Origin: DATJPD01 sp036394195
Lineage (GTDB): Bacteria > Pseudomonadota > Alphaproteobacteria > CACIAM-22H2
DNA length: 47,759 bases
Direction of reading: 5' to 3'
Assembly: GCA_036394195.1 (NCBI GenBank)
Contig: DASWFO010000183.1
Location: 1 to 47,759 of the forward strand
Shown: positions 35,154-43,156 of the stretch, piece after piece
Layout: every line of letters starts with the position of its first letter
How positions within the stretch are numbered: the stretch's first letter is position 1
Position numbers and translations under genes: made by a program
Notes under the pieces: generated by a model
Database searches by the model: none
What the model was told of the DNA's origin: nothing
Seen by the model: only the letters and a program-made list of their open reading frames with translations

Positions 35154-36023
35154 TCAGCCCGCGGCAGCGCCTGCGAACGAAGCATTGAGCACCGGCTCGC
35201 GGACCGCACCGCGCGCGGCGGGGCGGTCCAGGACCGCTTCGGCATCGCTGAAATCGAGCTCGGCGTCGCTGCCGTAGATGGCGCGCAGCCGTTCGACCGA
35301 CAGCTGCGTGGCCGCGCCGTCATACACGACGCGTCCCCGATCCAGAGCGACCACCCGGCGGCAATAGCGAAGCGCAAAGCCGACCTGATGGAGCGAAACG
35401 ACGACGGTGATGCCGTCCTCTCGGTTGATCTCCGACAGGATCTCCATCACCCGCCGCGCCGATTCAGGATCGAGTGACGCGATCGGCTCGTCGGCGAGGA
35501 TGATCTTGGCTTTTTGTACGAGTGCGCGCGCGATCGCGGCGCGTTGCTGCTGGCCGCCGGACAGGGTGGAGGCGCGTTGATGCGCCCGCTCGGCGATACC
35601 GACACGGGCCAAGGCCCTGAGCGCGTCCCGGCGTTCGGCCGTCGAGAAGAGGCCGAGCACGCCGCGCCAAGCGGGGATGGCGCCCAGGCGTCCGGCCAGG
35701 ACATTGGTCAGCACAGTGAGCCGGCCGACGAGATTGAATTGCTGGAAGACGACGCCGACGTCGCGGCGAAGCTGCCGCACGGCGCCGGCGAGCCGGCCGC
35801 CGACCTGCACGGTCGTACCGCTCACCCGGACCGACCCGCTGCCGCGGTCGGAAACGACCAAGCCGCTGATATGGCGCAACAAGGTCGACTTGCCCGAGCC
35901 CGACGCACCGATGAGGGCCACCATCTCCCCGCGACCCACCTGGAGCGAGATGCCGTCGAGCGCCCGTGCATCGCCGAACGTCTTGGACAGGCCGTCGATC
36001 GCTATCGCCGGGGACAAAGTCAT
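35154..36023 (-). CDS. phnC: Phosphonate ABC transporter ATP-binding protein PhnC
   Basis: 289 aa ATPase that powers phosphonate import. Walker A GASGSGKST is at residues 39-47, the Q-loop at FQQFNLVGRLTVLTN, the LSGGQ signature at 154-158, Walker B ILADEP at 175-180 and the switch histidine in SLHQVG. The segment after Walker A and the FQQFNLVGRL block are PhnC-like. A C-terminal extension of about 40 residues goes beyond the ATPase core. It is the first gene of the phnC-phnD-phnD-phnE operon; a Pho box lies 52 bp upstream. Confidence 0.94.
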   Translation of the reverse strand: MTLSPAIAIDGLSKTFGDARALDGISLQVGRGEMVALIGASGSGKSTLLRHISGLVVSDRGSGSVRVSGTTVQVGGRLAGAVRQLRRDVGVVFQQFNLVGRLTVLTNVLAGRLGAIPAWRGVLGLFSTAERRDALRALARVGIAERAHQRASTLSGGQQQRAAIARALVQKAKIILADEPIASLDPESARRVMEILSEINREDGITVVVSLHQVGFALRYCRRVVALDRGRVVYDGAATQLSVERLRAIYGSDAELDFSDAEAVLDRPAARGAVREPVLNASFAGAAAG

Positions 36024-36074
36024 GCGGGCCTCGCGGGAGTCTGGAGCCGACGTCCCGGACCCTAGTCGCGGTTA

Positions 36075-36092
36075 ATGACAGTCCGATGACAC
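36075..36092 (-). promoter_or_regulatory. Pho box upstream of phnC
   Basis: Read on the minus strand: GTGTCAT-CGGA-CTGTCAT, two 7-bp direct repeats with the 4-bp spacer of a PhoB site; the second half is a perfect consensus match. It lies 52 bp upstream of the phnC start, and a weak -10 candidate (TAGGGT) follows about 11 bp downstream. It should place the whole importer operon under phosphate-starvation control. Confidence 0.82.
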
Positions 36093-36259
36093 AATCATGA
36101 ACCCGCCATGATCCGGACTGTGGATAAAAAACGTCACGCCCATGACCGGCGAGAATTGCCCGATCGCGGCCGCCGCTAGCGTGCGCGCCGGCGCGCTCGG
36201 ACCTCGATGTCGAAGCCACGCCCAGGAGGCAGGGAGCTCCGCCGCACCTGAAACGCTAA
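36093..36259. other. Intergenic stretch between the phnC promoter and a small gene
   Basis: About 165 bp with no supportable gene. Only the GC-rich leader region and weak short palindromes are seen; the Pho box is at its left edge. Confidence 0.4.
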
Positions 36260-36529
36260 CTATCGGTACGACTTTGGTTTCGATTTTCCCGGCTTCGAGG
36301 TCGGCGCTGGCACGTAGTCCTTGGGATCGATCCGGCGCACGTCACTGGCGGCACCGGAGCTGCCGGCGCGCTGCTTGCGGTACTCGGCATCCTGCATGGC
36401 GCGTTTGGCCGCCAAATCGAGCCGGTCCGCGACATTAGGGGGGGGTGGCTTCTGCTGTTTATCGTCGTCCAAGGCCTGCATCTCCTGAATGGGCGTCCGA
36501 ATAAGAGCGTCCCTCGTGGATTTTATCAA
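36260..36529 (-). CDS. Small hypothetical protein, charged and proline-rich
   Basis: Up to 89 aa, rich in Lys, Asp, Gln and Pro, ending PTSKPGKSKPKSYR; no signal, membrane segment or known domain. The start is uncertain: TTG 36529 opens the frame, and ATG 36481 or a TTG nine bases further in lies beside an AGGAG sequence, giving about 70-73 aa. The central part (ADRLDLAAKRAMQDAEYRKQ) is a plausible helix. A TATACT hexamer upstream on the minus strand could be its -10 element. It sits between the two phosphonate units, but no link to phosphonate metabolism can be shown. Confidence 0.5.
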   Translation of the reverse strand: MIKSTRDALIRTPIQEMQALDDDKQQKPPPPNVADRLDLAAKRAMQDAEYRKQRAGSSGAASDVRRIDPKDYVPAPTSKPGKSKPKSYR

Positions 36530-36571
36530 GTATAGCAGGGGAGTGCTTGGCGAAAAGGCGCTCTGATCAGC

Positions 36572-37336
36572 CTAGCGCTCGACCAGCAGCTGGATGCGGT
36601 CCGAAGCGAACAGGGCCTCGCCGTATTCGATCGGCCGCCCGCCGGTCTCGATGTTCACGCTCTCGGTGACCAGCAGCGGGGTGCTTGTGGCCAGCCGCAG
36701 CAGATGCGCCTCGGCCGGACTCGGCAAGCGGGCGGTGATGCGGGTGGACGCGCGGCTGTAGTCGGCAACCCCGCTCTGCTTCAGCGCCTTGGTGATGGAC
36801 CGCCAGCGCTCGAACTGTGCGACCAGATCCGGCACCCGCTTGGCCGGGAAATAATGCGCGCCGAGACTGAGGGGCCGGCCGCTCGCGCGGCCGAGCGTGT
36901 CGAGCCGGATCACCCGCGCGCCGACGCGGATCTTCAGCCGCCGCGCCACGATCTCGGTGGCCGGCTCTTCGCCGGCGCGCAGCAACTCGGTTGCGGGCTC
37001 CTTGCCCTGCCGCAGCAGATTCGTGCTGAACCGCGTCCCCGGCCCGAGCGCGTACTCGATCGCATCGCGCACCAGAAAGGTGCCGCGGCCCTGTTCAACC
37101 AGGAGCAACCCGCGTTGCGCCAGGGCCGCCAGCGCGTGGCGGACGGTGTGGCGGTTCACCTTGAATCGCTCGGCCAGCTCTTTTTCGGTGGGCAGCTGGG
37201 AATCAGGCGGGTAAACGCCGCGGCCGATCTCGGCCACCAGCGTCTCCTCGATCTGGCGCCACATCGCGCGGCCGCTGTCGCGAAGCCGCGCCAGCGCCGA
37301 AGACCCGTCCGGCGCGGTCAAAAAACTATCACTCAT
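36572..37336 (-). CDS. phnF: Phosphonate operon regulator PhnF, GntR/HutC family
   Basis: 254 aa. The N-terminal winged helix-turn-helix (about residues 25-92) includes LPTEKELAERFKVNRHTVRH, typical of GntR regulators. The C-terminal UTRA effector domain (about 100-250) matches HutC-type proteins and contains RLDTLGRASGRPLSLGAHYF. PhnF usually represses C-P lyase genes. The gene is divergent from phnG, with a palindrome in the 90-bp gap that is the natural operator. The start is ATG 37336, with a weak ribosome site. Confidence 0.93.
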   Translation of the reverse strand: MSDSFLTAPDGSSALARLRDSGRAMWRQIEETLVAEIGRGVYPPDSQLPTEKELAERFKVNRHTVRHALAALAQRGLLLVEQGRGTFLVRDAIEYALGPGTRFSTNLLRQGKEPATELLRAGEEPATEIVARRLKIRVGARVIRLDTLGRASGRPLSLGAHYFPAKRVPDLVAQFERWRSITKALKQSGVADYSRASTRITARLPSPAEAHLLRLATSTPLLVTESVNIETGGRPIEYGEALFASDRIQLLVER

Positions 37337-37382
37337 ATGATCTTTACTCGGCCGGTGGACGCGACTAGAGTGACCGAAATTG

Positions 37383-37402
37383 ATCTAGTTGTCTAGATAA
37401 CT
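37383..37402. promoter_or_regulatory. Palindromic candidate PhnF operator between phnF and phnG
   Basis: Two overlapping palindromes: ATCTAG-TTGT-CTAGAT (37383-37398, perfect arms) and AGTTGTCTAGATAACT (37387-37402, one mismatched pair, centred on TCTAGA). The second resembles the GT-N-TA-N-AC core reported for HutC-type GntR operators. It lies 25 bp before phnG and 47 bp before phnF, well placed to control both. CTAG is rare in DNA of this GC content, which makes the cluster stand out. Confidence 0.72.
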
Positions 37403-37426
37403 TTCGGCTCTTTTTCGGCCAACGCC

Positions 37427-37912
37427 ATGCCCGACGCCAGCGCCAGCCGTCCCGCCGACCCCGACCAGCGCCGCCGCTGGATGGGAGTCCTGGCGCGCGC
37501 CCGCACCGCAGAGCTCGAAGCGGCATGGGAGGCCCTGTCGGCGCCGCCCGCCTATGCGTTTCTGCGCAAACCGGAGACCGGCCTGGTGCTCGTCCGCGGC
37601 CGCGCCGGCGGCACCGGCGCCGCCTTCAATCTTGGTGAAATGACGATGACGCGCTGCGCGGTCCGTCTCGACGACAAGGCCGGCGGGGCGCGGGCCACCG
37701 GCCTCGCGTTCGTCGCCGGACGCGACGACCGGCACGCGGAGTTGGCGGCGCTCTTCGACGCGCTGCTCCAGATCCCCCGGCAGACAGAGGCCCTCGACTC
37801 GGCGGTCATCCAGCCGATCGAAGCCCGGCTGGAACGCGAGCGGCGTGCGGCGGCGGGCGAGGTCGCCGCGACCCGGGTCGACTTTTTCACGCTGGTGCGG
37901 GAGCAGAGTTGA
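37427..37912 (+). CDS. phnG: C-P lyase core complex subunit PhnG
   Basis: 161 aa, close to the usual 150 aa. PhnG, H, I and J form the C-P lyase core complex that couples phosphonate to ribose triphosphate and cleaves the C-P bond. Conserved PhnG features are RRRWMGVLARA near residue 15, FLRKPETGLVLVRGRAGG around 45, FNLGEMTMTRCAVRL around 68 and the late VDFFTLVRE. It opens the nine-gene operon; its stop overlaps the phnH start (TGATG). Confidence 0.95.
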   Translation: MPDASASRPADPDQRRRWMGVLARARTAELEAAWEALSAPPAYAFLRKPETGLVLVRGRAGGTGAAFNLGEMTMTRCAVRLDDKAGGARATGLAFVAGRDDRHAELAALFDALLQIPRQTEALDSAVIQPIEARLERERRAAAGEVAATRVDFFTLVREQS

Positions 37913-38526
37913 TGAGCGGCAGCCCCCCTCTCGACCTGGGCGAGATCGGCCCGGGATTCGCCGAGCCGGTGGCCGACGCGCAAAATGTCTTCCGGCTCGT
38001 CTTGGACGCGATGGCGCATCCGGGACGCATCGTCGAACTTCCTGCCGCCGTCCTGCCGGCCAACGAGTCCGGTCTGCCCGACGCCGCGGCAGCGGTCGCC
38101 CTGACGCTCCTGGATTTCGAGACCCCGGCCTGGCTCGACCGCGGATTCGCACGTGCCGCCGACTATCTGCGGTTCCACTGCGGCGCACCGATCGTCTTCG
38201 ACTCCAAGGCCAGCCGCTTCGGCTTTGCGGAGGAGCTTCCCGCCCTGCCGGCGCTGCAGGACTTCGACCTCGGCAGCATCGATTTCCCCGACCGGTCGAC
38301 GACGCTGGTTCTCGCCGTCCCGATGCTCGAGGGGCGCGCCGGTCTGACGCTGCGCGGGCCCGGCATCAAGGATCGCGCCGGCCTACAGGTCGGTGGGCTC
38401 ACGGCTGCGTTCTGGAAGGAGCGCGCTGATCTCGCGGCTCTGTTTCCGCTTGGGGTCGACCTCGTGCTGGCCTGCGGGCGCCGCCTTGCGGCGATCCCGC
38501 GCACCACCACCGTGGAAGGATTCTGA
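37912..38526 (+). CDS. phnH: C-P lyase core complex subunit PhnH
   Basis: 204 aa (E. coli PhnH is 194). PhnH is a PLP-transferase-like fold without the cofactor and binds in the core complex. Conserved features are VFRLVLDAMAHPGRIVEL near residue 24, VALTLLDFETPAW around 62, and LRGPGIKDRAGLQVGGL around 144. ATG 37912 shares its first base with the phnG stop; a TTG three bases earlier is in frame but less likely. It is followed by phnI after 2 bp. Confidence 0.95.
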   Translation: MSGSPPLDLGEIGPGFAEPVADAQNVFRLVLDAMAHPGRIVELPAAVLPANESGLPDAAAAVALTLLDFETPAWLDRGFARAADYLRFHCGAPIVFDSKASRFGFAEELPALPALQDFDLGSIDFPDRSTTLVLAVPMLEGRAGLTLRGPGIKDRAGLQVGGLTAAFWKERADLAALFPLGVDLVLACGRRLAAIPRTTTVEGF

Positions 38527-38528
38527 CC

Positions 38529-39641
38529 ATGTACGTCGCGGTCAAAGGCGGCGAAGCGGCCATCGACGCGGCCCATCGGCTGCTCGCCAAGAACCGCCGC
38601 GGCGATCCGTCGGTACCGGAGCTCACGCTGGCACAGATCGAGCAGCAGCTGTCGCTGGCGGTCGACCGGGTGATGACCGAAGGCTCGATCCACGACCGCG
38701 AGCTGGCCGCCCTCGCCATCAAGCAGGCCCGCGGCGATCTCGTCGAAGCGATCTTCCTGCTGCGCGCCTATCGGACGACCCTGCCGCGGCTCGCCGAATC
38801 CCTGCCGATCGACACCGCGAACGCCGCCTTGCGCCGGCGCATCTCGGCGACGTTCAAGGACCTGCCCGGCGGCCAGGTGCTCGGCGGCACGTTCGACTAC
38901 ACGCATCGCCTGCTCGACTTTGGGCTGGCAGAGCCGGCGCCGCAGTCTCCGTCCGCTGAGTCCGTGTCCGCACCCGAAGCGTCGCAGCCGCCGCCCCGGG
39001 TGCTGGAGATCCTCAACGCCGAGGATCTGATCGAGCGCGAGGTGCCGGACGACGCGCCACCGCCGGATCTGACCCGCGAGCCGCTCGAATTTCCGACCGC
39101 GCGGGCCTTGCGCCTGCAGAACCTGGCACGCGGCGACGAAGGGTTTCTGCTCAGCCTTGGTTATTCGACCCAACGCGGGTACGGGCGCAACCACCCGTTC
39201 GCGGGCGAGATCCGCACCGGCCAGGTGGCGGTCGAAATCGTCCCCGAGGAGCTCGGGTTTCCGATCGTCATCGGCGAGATCACGGTCACCGAGTGCGAGA
39301 TGGTGAACCAGTTCGGCGGCTCGGCGACCGAGCCGGCGCGCTTCACGCGCGGCTACGGCCTCGTCTTCGGCGAGGCCGAGCGCAAGGCCATGGCGATGGC
39401 CCTGGTCGACCGGGCACTGCGCGCCAAGGAGCTCGGCGAAGAGATCAATGCGCCGGCCCAGGACGAGGAGTTCGTCCTCTACCATTCCGACAGCGTCGAA
39501 GCCTCGGGCTTTGTGCAGCACCTGAAGCTGCCGCACTATGTCGACTTCCAGGCCGAGCTCAACGTGCTGCGCCGCATCCGCGCGGGGGGGCCGGTCGAGC
39601 CGCCGGCCACGGTCGAGGCGGAAGAGGAGAACGCCGGATGA
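38529..39641 (+). CDS. phnI: C-P lyase core complex subunit PhnI
   Basis: 370 aa (E. coli PhnI is 354). PhnI acts as a nucleosidase: with MgATP and phosphonate, helped by G, H and L, it gives the ribosyl phosphonate triphosphate. The opening MYVAVKGGEAAIDAAHRLL and the blocks RGYGRNHPFAGEIRTGQV and VLYHSDSVEASGFVQHLKLP are typical. A Pro/Ser/Ala-rich insertion near residues 138-155 is the main departure from E. coli. Its stop overlaps phnJ by 4 bp (ATGA). Confidence 0.96.
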   Translation: MYVAVKGGEAAIDAAHRLLAKNRRGDPSVPELTLAQIEQQLSLAVDRVMTEGSIHDRELAALAIKQARGDLVEAIFLLRAYRTTLPRLAESLPIDTANAALRRRISATFKDLPGGQVLGGTFDYTHRLLDFGLAEPAPQSPSAESVSAPEASQPPPRVLEILNAEDLIEREVPDDAPPPDLTREPLEFPTARALRLQNLARGDEGFLLSLGYSTQRGYGRNHPFAGEIRTGQVAVEIVPEELGFPIVIGEITVTECEMVNQFGGSATEPARFTRGYGLVFGEAERKAMAMALVDRALRAKELGEEINAPAQDEEFVLYHSDSVEASGFVQHLKLPHYVDFQAELNVLRRIRAGGPVEPPATVEAEEENAG

Positions 39642-40483
39642 GCGGCGGCTACAACTTCGCCTATCTCGACGAACAGACGAAGCGCATGATCCGTCGCGCC
39701 CTGCTCAAGGCGGTGGCGATCCCCGGCTATCAAGTGCCCTTCGGCAGCCGCGAGATGCCCCTGCCCTACGGCTGGGGCACCGGCGGCATCCAGGTCACCG
39801 CCAGCATCATCGGGGCGGCGGACACCCTGAAGGTGATCGACCAGGGCGCCGACGACACCACGAACGCGGTGTCGATCCGCCGCTTCTTCGCCCGCACGAC
39901 CGGTGTCCGCACGACCGAGCGGACCATCGATGCCACCATCATCCAGACGCGCCACCGCATCCCCGAGACGAAGTTGGGCGACGACCAGATCATCGTCTTC
40001 CAGGTGCCGATCCCCGAGCCGCTGCGCTGGCTCGAGCCGCGCGAGACCGAGACCCGGCGCATGCATGCTTATGCCGACTATGCCGTCATGCACGTGCGCC
40101 TGTACGAAGACGTCGCGCGCTACGGGCATATCGCCACGGCGTACGATTATCCGGTGGTGGTCAATGGCCGCTACCTGATGCGGCCGTCGCCGATCCCGAA
40201 ATTCGACAATCCGAAGCTCGATTTCTCCCCGGCGCTGATGCTGTTCGGCGCCGGCCGCGAGAAGCGCATCTACGCCGTACCACCCTATACGTCGGTGAAG
40301 AGCCTCGACTTCGAGGATCATCCGTTCCGCATCGAGACCTGGACCACGCGCTGCGCGCTGTGCGGCTCCGGCGACAGCTTCCTCGACGAGGTCATCACCG
40401 ACGACCGGGGCGGGCGGATGTTCGTCTGCTCGGATACGGATTATTGCGCGGGCCGCCGCAACACAGAGGCGGCCGCGGAATGA
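39638..40483 (+). CDS. phnJ: Radical SAM C-P lyase PhnJ
   Basis: 281 aa, the same length as E. coli PhnJ. It cleaves the C-P bond by a glycyl/thiyl radical route with a 4Fe-4S cluster and S-adenosylmethionine. The cysteines fall at 239, 242, 264 and 270; allowing for a two-residue shorter N-terminus these match E. coli Cys241, 244, 266 and 272. Gly30 in IPGYQVPFG matches the radical-bearing Gly32. So all known key residues are present. ATG 39638 is chosen by alignment and by its ATGA overlap with phnI; it overlaps phnK the same way. Confidence 0.97.
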   Translation: MSGGYNFAYLDEQTKRMIRRALLKAVAIPGYQVPFGSREMPLPYGWGTGGIQVTASIIGAADTLKVIDQGADDTTNAVSIRRFFARTTGVRTTERTIDATIIQTRHRIPETKLGDDQIIVFQVPIPEPLRWLEPRETETRRMHAYADYAVMHVRLYEDVARYGHIATAYDYPVVVNGRYLMRPSPIPKFDNPKLDFSPALMLFGAGREKRIYAVPPYTSVKSLDFEDHPFRIETWTTRCALCGSGDSFLDEVITDDRGGRMFVCSDTDYCAGRRNTEAAAE

Positions 40484-41298
40484 GCGCCCCCGACGCAGAC
40501 CTCGTCGAGCCGGCCGGGCGGCCGCTCGATGCGCCGCTGCTCTCGGTCCGCGGACTCACCAAGCGCTATAGCAGCCGGATCGCCTGCCGCGACGTCACGT
40601 TCGACTTGTGGCCGGGGGAGGTCATGGCCGTGGTCGGTGAGTCGGGCGCCGGCAAGACGACCCTGCTCAATTGCGTGTCCGGGCAGATCGAGCCCAGCGC
40701 CGGCGAAATCCTGTTCACCCGCCGCGACGGGTCGACCGCCGATCTCTATCGCATCCCGGAGCCGGAGCGGCGGCGGCTGATGCGCACCGACTGGGGCATC
40801 ATCCATCAGAATCCGCGCGACGGGCTGCGCTTCAATGTCAGCACCGGCGGCAATGTCGGCGAGCGCCTGATGGCGATCGGGGCCCGCAACTATGCCTCGA
40901 TCCGCGGCGAGGCGATCCAGTGGCTGGACCGGCTGGAAGTCGATACCGGCCGTGTCGACGATCTGCCGGCGACCCTGTCCGGCGGCATGCAGCAGCGGGT
41001 CCAGATCGCGCGCAACCTGATCACCCATCCGCGGCTGGTATTCATGGACGAGCCGACCGGCGGGCTGGACGTGTCCGTGCAGGCGCGCCTGCTCGACCTG
41101 CTGCGCTCGCTGGTGACCGAATTGCATCTGGCCGCGGTGATCGTTACCCACGACCTCGCCGTGGCGCGGCTGCTCGCTGACCGGCTGATGGTCATGCGTG
41201 GCGGCGACGTGGTCGAGCTCGGCCTCACCGACCAGGTGCTGGACGATCCGCAAGAGCCGTACACCCAGCTTCTCGTGTCCTCGGTGCTGCAGATCTGA
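40480..41298 (+). CDS. phnK: C-P lyase ABC-type ATPase PhnK
   Basis: 272 aa ATPase that binds the C-P lyase core through PhnJ and is thought to drive its conformational cycle rather than transport. Walker A GESGAGKT is at residues 53-60, the signature LSGGM at 166-170 and Walker B FMDEP at 188-192, followed by TGGLDVSVQARLLDLLR. The Q-loop region IIHQNPRDGLRFNVSTGGN is a PhnK hallmark. It overlaps phnJ by ATGA and precedes phnL by 1 bp. Confidence 0.96.
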   Translation: MSAPDADLVEPAGRPLDAPLLSVRGLTKRYSSRIACRDVTFDLWPGEVMAVVGESGAGKTTLLNCVSGQIEPSAGEILFTRRDGSTADLYRIPEPERRRLMRTDWGIIHQNPRDGLRFNVSTGGNVGERLMAIGARNYASIRGEAIQWLDRLEVDTGRVDDLPATLSGGMQQRVQIARNLITHPRLVFMDEPTGGLDVSVQARLLDLLRSLVTELHLAAVIVTHDLAVARLLADRLMVMRGGDVVELGLTDQVLDDPQEPYTQLLVSSVLQI

Positions 41299-41299
41299 C

Positions 41300-41998
41300 A
41301 TGACCCCGATCGTCGACATTCGCGGGCTGGTCAAGAGCTTCTGCCTGCACAATCAGGGCGGCATCACCATCCCGGTCCTGCGCGGTCTCGATCTCGCCGT
41401 GAACGCCGGCGAATGCGTGGTGCTGTCGGGCCCATCGGGCGTCGGCAAATCGACCGTGCTCCGCTGCATCTACGGCAATTACAAACCGCAGGCCGGTGTC
41501 GTGCGCGTGCGGCACGACGGGCGCATGGTCGACGTGGTCACCGCGCATCACCGGCTGGTCGCCGAGCTGCGCCGGCGCACCATCGGCTATGTCAGCCAGT
41601 TCCTGCGCGTCGTGCCGCGCGTGCCGACGCTCGACGTCGTCGCCGAACCGCTGCGCCGGACCGGCGTCCCGGCCGAGACGGCGCGCGCGCGCGCGGGCGA
41701 CCTCCTCGACCGGTTGGCGATTCCGGAGCGGCTGTGGCAGCTGGCCCCGCAGACCTTCTCCGGCGGCGAGCAGCAGCGGGTCAACATCGCGCGCGGCCTG
41801 GCTGTCGAGGCGCCGGTGCTCCTGCTGGACGAGCCCACCTCGGCGCTGGACGCCGAGAACCGGTCCCGGATCGCCGCCGTGATCGACGAGGCGAAGCGCC
41901 GTGGCGCCGCGGTCATCGGCATTTTCCACGACCAGGATTTCGCCGCGGCGGTGGGTACGCGGCGATTCGACGTCGCAGCCCTGGCGCGCGTGGCCTGA
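41300..41998 (+). CDS. phnL: C-P lyase ABC-type ATPase PhnL
   Basis: 232 aa second ABC-type ATPase of the C-P lyase system. Walker A GPSGVGKS is at residues 44-51, the signature FSGGE at 153-157 and Walker B LLLDEP at 174-179. PhnL markers are KSFCLHNQGGITIPVLRGL near residue 12 and RCIYGNYKPQAGVV near 55. The start ATG 41300 is 1 bp after the phnK stop; phnM follows 1 bp after its own stop. Confidence 0.96.
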   Translation: MTPIVDIRGLVKSFCLHNQGGITIPVLRGLDLAVNAGECVVLSGPSGVGKSTVLRCIYGNYKPQAGVVRVRHDGRMVDVVTAHHRLVAELRRRTIGYVSQFLRVVPRVPTLDVVAEPLRRTGVPAETARARAGDLLDRLAIPERLWQLAPQTFSGGEQQRVNIARGLAVEAPVLLLDEPTSALDAENRSRIAAVIDEAKRRGAAVIGIFHDQDFAAAVGTRRFDVAALARVA

Positions 41999-41999
41999 C

Positions 42000-43142
42000 A
42001 TGACCGAAACCGTCTTCACCAACGCGCGGGTGGTCACCGCAGATCGCGAATTCCCCGGTACGGTCGTGGTCCGCGACGGCACGATTGCCGCCGTCGAGGA
42101 CAGCCGCAGCTCCGCCCGAGACGCCATCGACTGCGAGGGCGACTTCCTGCTGCCGGGCCTAGTCGAGCTGCACACTGACAACCTCGAGAAGCATTTCGCA
42201 CCGCGTCCAGGGGTTAAATGGCCGAGCCGCGCCGCGGTCGTGGCCCACGACGCGCAGATCGTCGCCGCCGGCATCACCACGGTGTTCGACGCGGTGGCGC
42301 TGGGCGACGTGTTCTACGGCAGCGCCCGCGTCGAGGGCCTCGAGGAGATGCGGCAGGGGATCGCCAGGATGCGAGCAACCCGGGCGGTGAAGGCCGACCA
42401 TCATCTGCACCTCCGGTGCGAGCTCAGCTTTGCCCAGGTGCTGACGCTGTACGAGCGGCTGATGGACGACCCGCTGGTCCGCCTGGTCTCGATCATGGAT
42501 CACACACCCGGGCAGCGGCAGTTCGTCAATGTCGAAAAGTACCGCTTCTACTACATGAAGAAGTACGGGATGTCGGACGCGGAGTTCGAGGCGTTCCTCG
42601 CCCGCCGCCGCGACGATCAGGCGAAATACAGCGTGACGCACCGGCGCGAGATCCTCGCCCGGGCCCGCGAACGACAACACATCCTGGCCAGCCACGACGA
42701 CGCGACGGTCGAGCACGTGGCCGAATCGGCGCAGGACGGGATGACCATTGCCGAGTTTCCGACCACTATCGAAGCGGCCCGGGCGTCGCACGAGCGCGGC
42801 CTCGCGGTCCTGATGGGGGCGCCGAACGTGGTGCTCGGCGGCTCGCATTCCGGCAACATCGCGGCGCATGAACTGGCCGGCACCGGCCTCCTCGACATCG
42901 TGTCTTCCGACTACGTGCCGATGAGCCTGATCCAGGCGGCGTTCGTTCTCGGTGACGGCAACGCCGGGCTTGGCCGGCCGGCGGCGGTCCGGCTCGTCTC
43001 GCAAAACCCGGCGCGGGCCGTGGGGCTCGACGATCGCGGCGAGATCGCATCGGGCAAGCGCGCCGACCTCATCCGCGTCCATGTCGTGGACGGCCTGCCA
43101 ATCGTCCGAACGGTGTGGCGCGGCGGCGAGCGTATCGTTTGA
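42000..43142 (+). CDS. phnM: Ribose 1-methylphosphonate 5-triphosphate diphosphatase PhnM (canonical copy)
   Basis: 380 aa (E. coli PhnM is 378). It hydrolyses the triphosphate of the ribosyl phosphonate to the 5-phosphate used by PhnJ. It has the canonical amidohydrolase-fold motifs ELHTDNLEKHFAPRPGVKWP, IMDHTPGQRQFVN, ILASHDDATVEHVAES and MGAPNVVLGGSHSGN, and ends RGEIASGKRADLIRV. It lies 1 bp after phnL inside the operon. A divergent relative is encoded at 31047; the motif differences between the two are clear. Confidence 0.96.
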   Translation: MTETVFTNARVVTADREFPGTVVVRDGTIAAVEDSRSSARDAIDCEGDFLLPGLVELHTDNLEKHFAPRPGVKWPSRAAVVAHDAQIVAAGITTVFDAVALGDVFYGSARVEGLEEMRQGIARMRATRAVKADHHLHLRCELSFAQVLTLYERLMDDPLVRLVSIMDHTPGQRQFVNVEKYRFYYMKKYGMSDAEFEAFLARRRDDQAKYSVTHRREILARARERQHILASHDDATVEHVAESAQDGMTIAEFPTTIEAARASHERGLAVLMGAPNVVLGGSHSGNIAAHELAGTGLLDIVSSDYVPMSLIQAAFVLGDGNAGLGRPAAVRLVSQNPARAVGLDDRGEIASGKRADLIRVHVVDGLPIVRTVWRGGERIV

Positions 43143-43156
43143 CAAGGGAGGCGGAC

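Noticed and set aside
36122..36150. GTCAC and ATGACC words near 36134-36145 as a further Pho box
   Set aside because: The two words are in opposite orientation with the wrong spacing for tandem PhoB sites.
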